Part shown: positions 50,036-51,072 of the stretch, piece after piece
How positions within the stretch are numbered: position 1 is the first letter of the stretch
How the letters are laid out: each line of letters opens with the position of its first letter
Origin: Clostridia bacterium
GTDB lineage: Bacteria > Bacillota > Clostridia > Oscillospirales > CAG-272
Direction: 5' to 3'
Assembly (NCBI GenBank): GCA_017408585.1
Contig: JAFQUJ010000008.1
Location: forward strand, 1 to 51,072
DNA length: 51,072 nucleotides
Notes under the pieces: generated by a model
Databases searched by the model: none
Seen by the model: only the letters and a program-made list of their open reading frames with translations
Told to the model about the DNA's origin: nothing
Program-made: the position numbers and the translations under genes

Positions 50036-50709
50036 TTTTCTTCCTTTTTAATTATATTTATATTATTAGCATCATCAATGGTTAATAAAAGAATGTCCAC
50101 GCGCTCCAAGCCTCTCCTTTTTAGCTCATTCAAAAGCCATTCCTCACTTTTACCTAAAAGAGATAGCTCCTTTAAGTTAATTTGCTCATCAATGATTATA
50201 GCGTGCGCAATTCCGCTAGGCTTAGGCCTTTTGTTAAGAATGTCCTCTATTGTAACCCCTCGCTTGTCGTCCTTTAAAAATACTGATAGCTTCCCATTTT
50301 GCTCTAAAATGGCATAGTCAACATCCTCAATGCTTGCGACATCCTTTAATCGTAGCTCCGATAAAAGCTCACTTATGCTTATTCGTAGCCTCGATAGCTC
50401 CCTTTGATTTAAAACGCCATGCTTAATGATTATACTGGGAGTCCCCATAAATATCCGCTTGAATAAAGGCGACTTGGTAACCAAAAACGAGGTTATCACC
50501 TCCATAGAAAACAAAAAGATAAGCGGAATAATAGAGTAGGCAATAGGAATTGAAATATCCTGTATAGGATTTATGGCAAGCTCCGATAGCATGAAGGTCG
50601 TTATAAGCTCGGATAATTGCATTTCTCCTACCTGACGCTTGCCCATTAGCCTGATGGCGCAGGTGAAAAGCACATAAATAATTGCAGTCCTAATAAGTAC
50701 AGTAGCCAT
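50032..50709 (-). CDS. DUF421 (YetF/YrbG-like) membrane protein
   Basis: A 225-residue protein with three N-terminal hydrophobic segments (about 3-20, 35-50, 56-78), the family signature RLMGKRQVGEMQLSELITTFMLSE, and a cytoplasmic C-terminal domain including SIEDVDYAILEQNGKLSVF. Family members are linked to spore or envelope functions in some Bacillus species, without a defined activity. First gene of the pair with DUF4363. Confidence 0.88.
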   Translation of the reverse strand: MATVLIRTAIIYVLFTCAIRLMGKRQVGEMQLSELITTFMLSELAINPIQDISIPIAYSIIPLIFLFSMEVITSFLVTKSPLFKRIFMGTPSIIIKHGVLNQRELSRLRISISELLSELRLKDVASIEDVDYAILEQNGKLSVFLKDDKRGVTIEDILNKRPKPSGIAHAIIIDEQINLKELSLLGKSEEWLLNELKRRGLERVDILLLTIDDANNINIIKKEEK

Positions 50710-50828
50710 GTTTCTCCTAAATGAACGCTAGTTTATATGAATATTTTTAACAAAATTGCGCAAAACATTCCTTAAAAGCACATTTTTTTGTGCATAAAGT
50801 AAAAAGTTAGAAAAAAGCAGAAAATCTC

Positions 50829-50857
50829 TTGATTTTTTCTGACTTTTGTTGTAGAAT
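50829..50857 (+). promoter_or_regulatory. Upstream promoter (P1) of the operon leaving the window
   Basis: TTGATT (50829-50834), 17-bp spacer, TAGAAT (50852-50857). Confidence 0.6.
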
Positions 50858-50919
50858 ATACAAGCATCGTGTAGCAAACAAATTTGTTAAAATTTTTTAA
50901 AAAAACTTTAAAAAAGGTA

Positions 50920-50948
50920 TTGACAAAGGGGAAGATACATGATATAAT
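50920..50948 (+). promoter_or_regulatory. Consensus promoter (P2), probably rRNA operon
   Basis: TTGACA (50920-50925), 17-bp spacer, TATAAT (50943-50948): perfect consensus with an A/T-rich upstream element (50880-50915). Tandem strong promoters are typical for rrn operons. Confidence 0.88.
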
Positions 50949-50954
50949 AGCAAG

Positions 50955-51072
50955 GCTGACTGCGAGAGCGGGAGGCAAAAGATCCTTAAAAATTGAACAA
51001 AGAAGGAATTAGTTAAGATAACTAAGTACAAAGACGGAACTCTTAAAATTCTTTTAGAGAAGAACTCAAAAA
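50955..51072 (+). other. Leader region, probably just upstream of a 16S rRNA gene
   Basis: After P2 there is no ORF or ribosome site. The phrase CTTAAAAATTGAACAAAG resembles the short segment that often precedes 16S genes in Firmicutes. The 16S start itself is not inside the window. Confidence 0.6.

Noticed and set aside
50955-51072. Start of the 16S rRNA gene within the window
   Set aside because: The typical 16S opening (GAGTTTGATC...) is not found before 51072; only leader is present.

Overview
The window reads as a chromosomal segment of a low-to-moderate GC Clostridia-type Firmicute, probably an uncultured gut organism. The evidence is a Spo0A with its conserved C-terminal domain, a Phe T-box riboswitch in front of pheST, the rpmG-secE-nusG-rplK-rplA gene order, strong AGGAGG-type ribosome sites, near-consensus sigma-A promoters with 17-bp spacers in front of many transcription units, and a DUF421/DUF4363 pair. 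This placement is inferred from gene content; no 16S sequence lies inside the window. The window opens inside a peptidase E gene and ends in the leader of what is very probably an rRNA operon.

Layout. 1-2.1 kb: the end of a peptidase E gene, tRNA-Glu(CTC), and an HTH-PrsW fusion protease. 2.3-5.0 kb: a GH42 beta-galactosidase and an HD hydrolase. 5.2-7.1 kb (minus): two small membrane proteins, then rplM-rpsI. 7.2-12 kb (minus): an operon of an FtsK/SpoIIIE DNA translocase, tmk, a DJ-1 protein and 5-formyl-THF cyclo-ligase. 12-15.6 kb (plus): a split TauE/SafE permease, then rpsO and pnp, each with a structured leader. 15.6-20.5 kb: an FKBP-like lipoprotein (minus), then a Ca-type P-ATPase and an S1-domain protein. 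20.6-25.1 kb: two paralogous secreted proteins with related promoters and identical 3' ends, the first with clear BspA-type leucine-rich repeats. 25.1-28.8 kb (minus): a two-component system next to an HtrA protease. 28.9-32.7 kb: T-box, pheS, pheT. 32.7-40.1 kb: GH92 mannosidase, an unusual ion channel, a zinc-ribbon/DUF6273 protein and a GH3 beta-glucosidase. 40.1-46 kb (minus): rimM-trmD-(O-antigen-ligase-like)-DUF4330-obgE-nfo. 46-48.5 kb (plus): rpmG-secE-nusG-rplK-rplA. 48.5-50.7 kb (minus): spo0A and DUF421-DUF4363. 50.8-51.07 kb: tandem promoters firing out of the right edge.

How the genes fit together. Most of the window is housekeeping: translation (S9, L13, S15, L33, L11, L1, PheST, TrmD, RimM, Obg), RNA turnover (PNPase), DNA maintenance (FtsK, Tmk, Nfo) and secretion (SecE). 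Between these blocks sit accessory functions that suggest a carbohydrate-using, surface-active lifestyle: three glycoside hydrolases without signal peptides, which imply uptake of oligosaccharides by transporters outside the window; two large secreted paralogues; a polysaccharide polymerase-like membrane protein; and an envelope-stress-like HtrA/two-component locus.

The most unusual items are a putative ion channel with two complete voltage-sensor-like domains but one pore that lacks the TVGYGD filter (35010-36332), the inverted repeat with a G10 tract upstream of the secreted paralogues, the long hairpin in front of pnp, the structured leader in front of rpmG, and the HTH-PrsW fusion. No CRISPR array, insertion sequence, prophage or secondary-metabolite cluster was seen.
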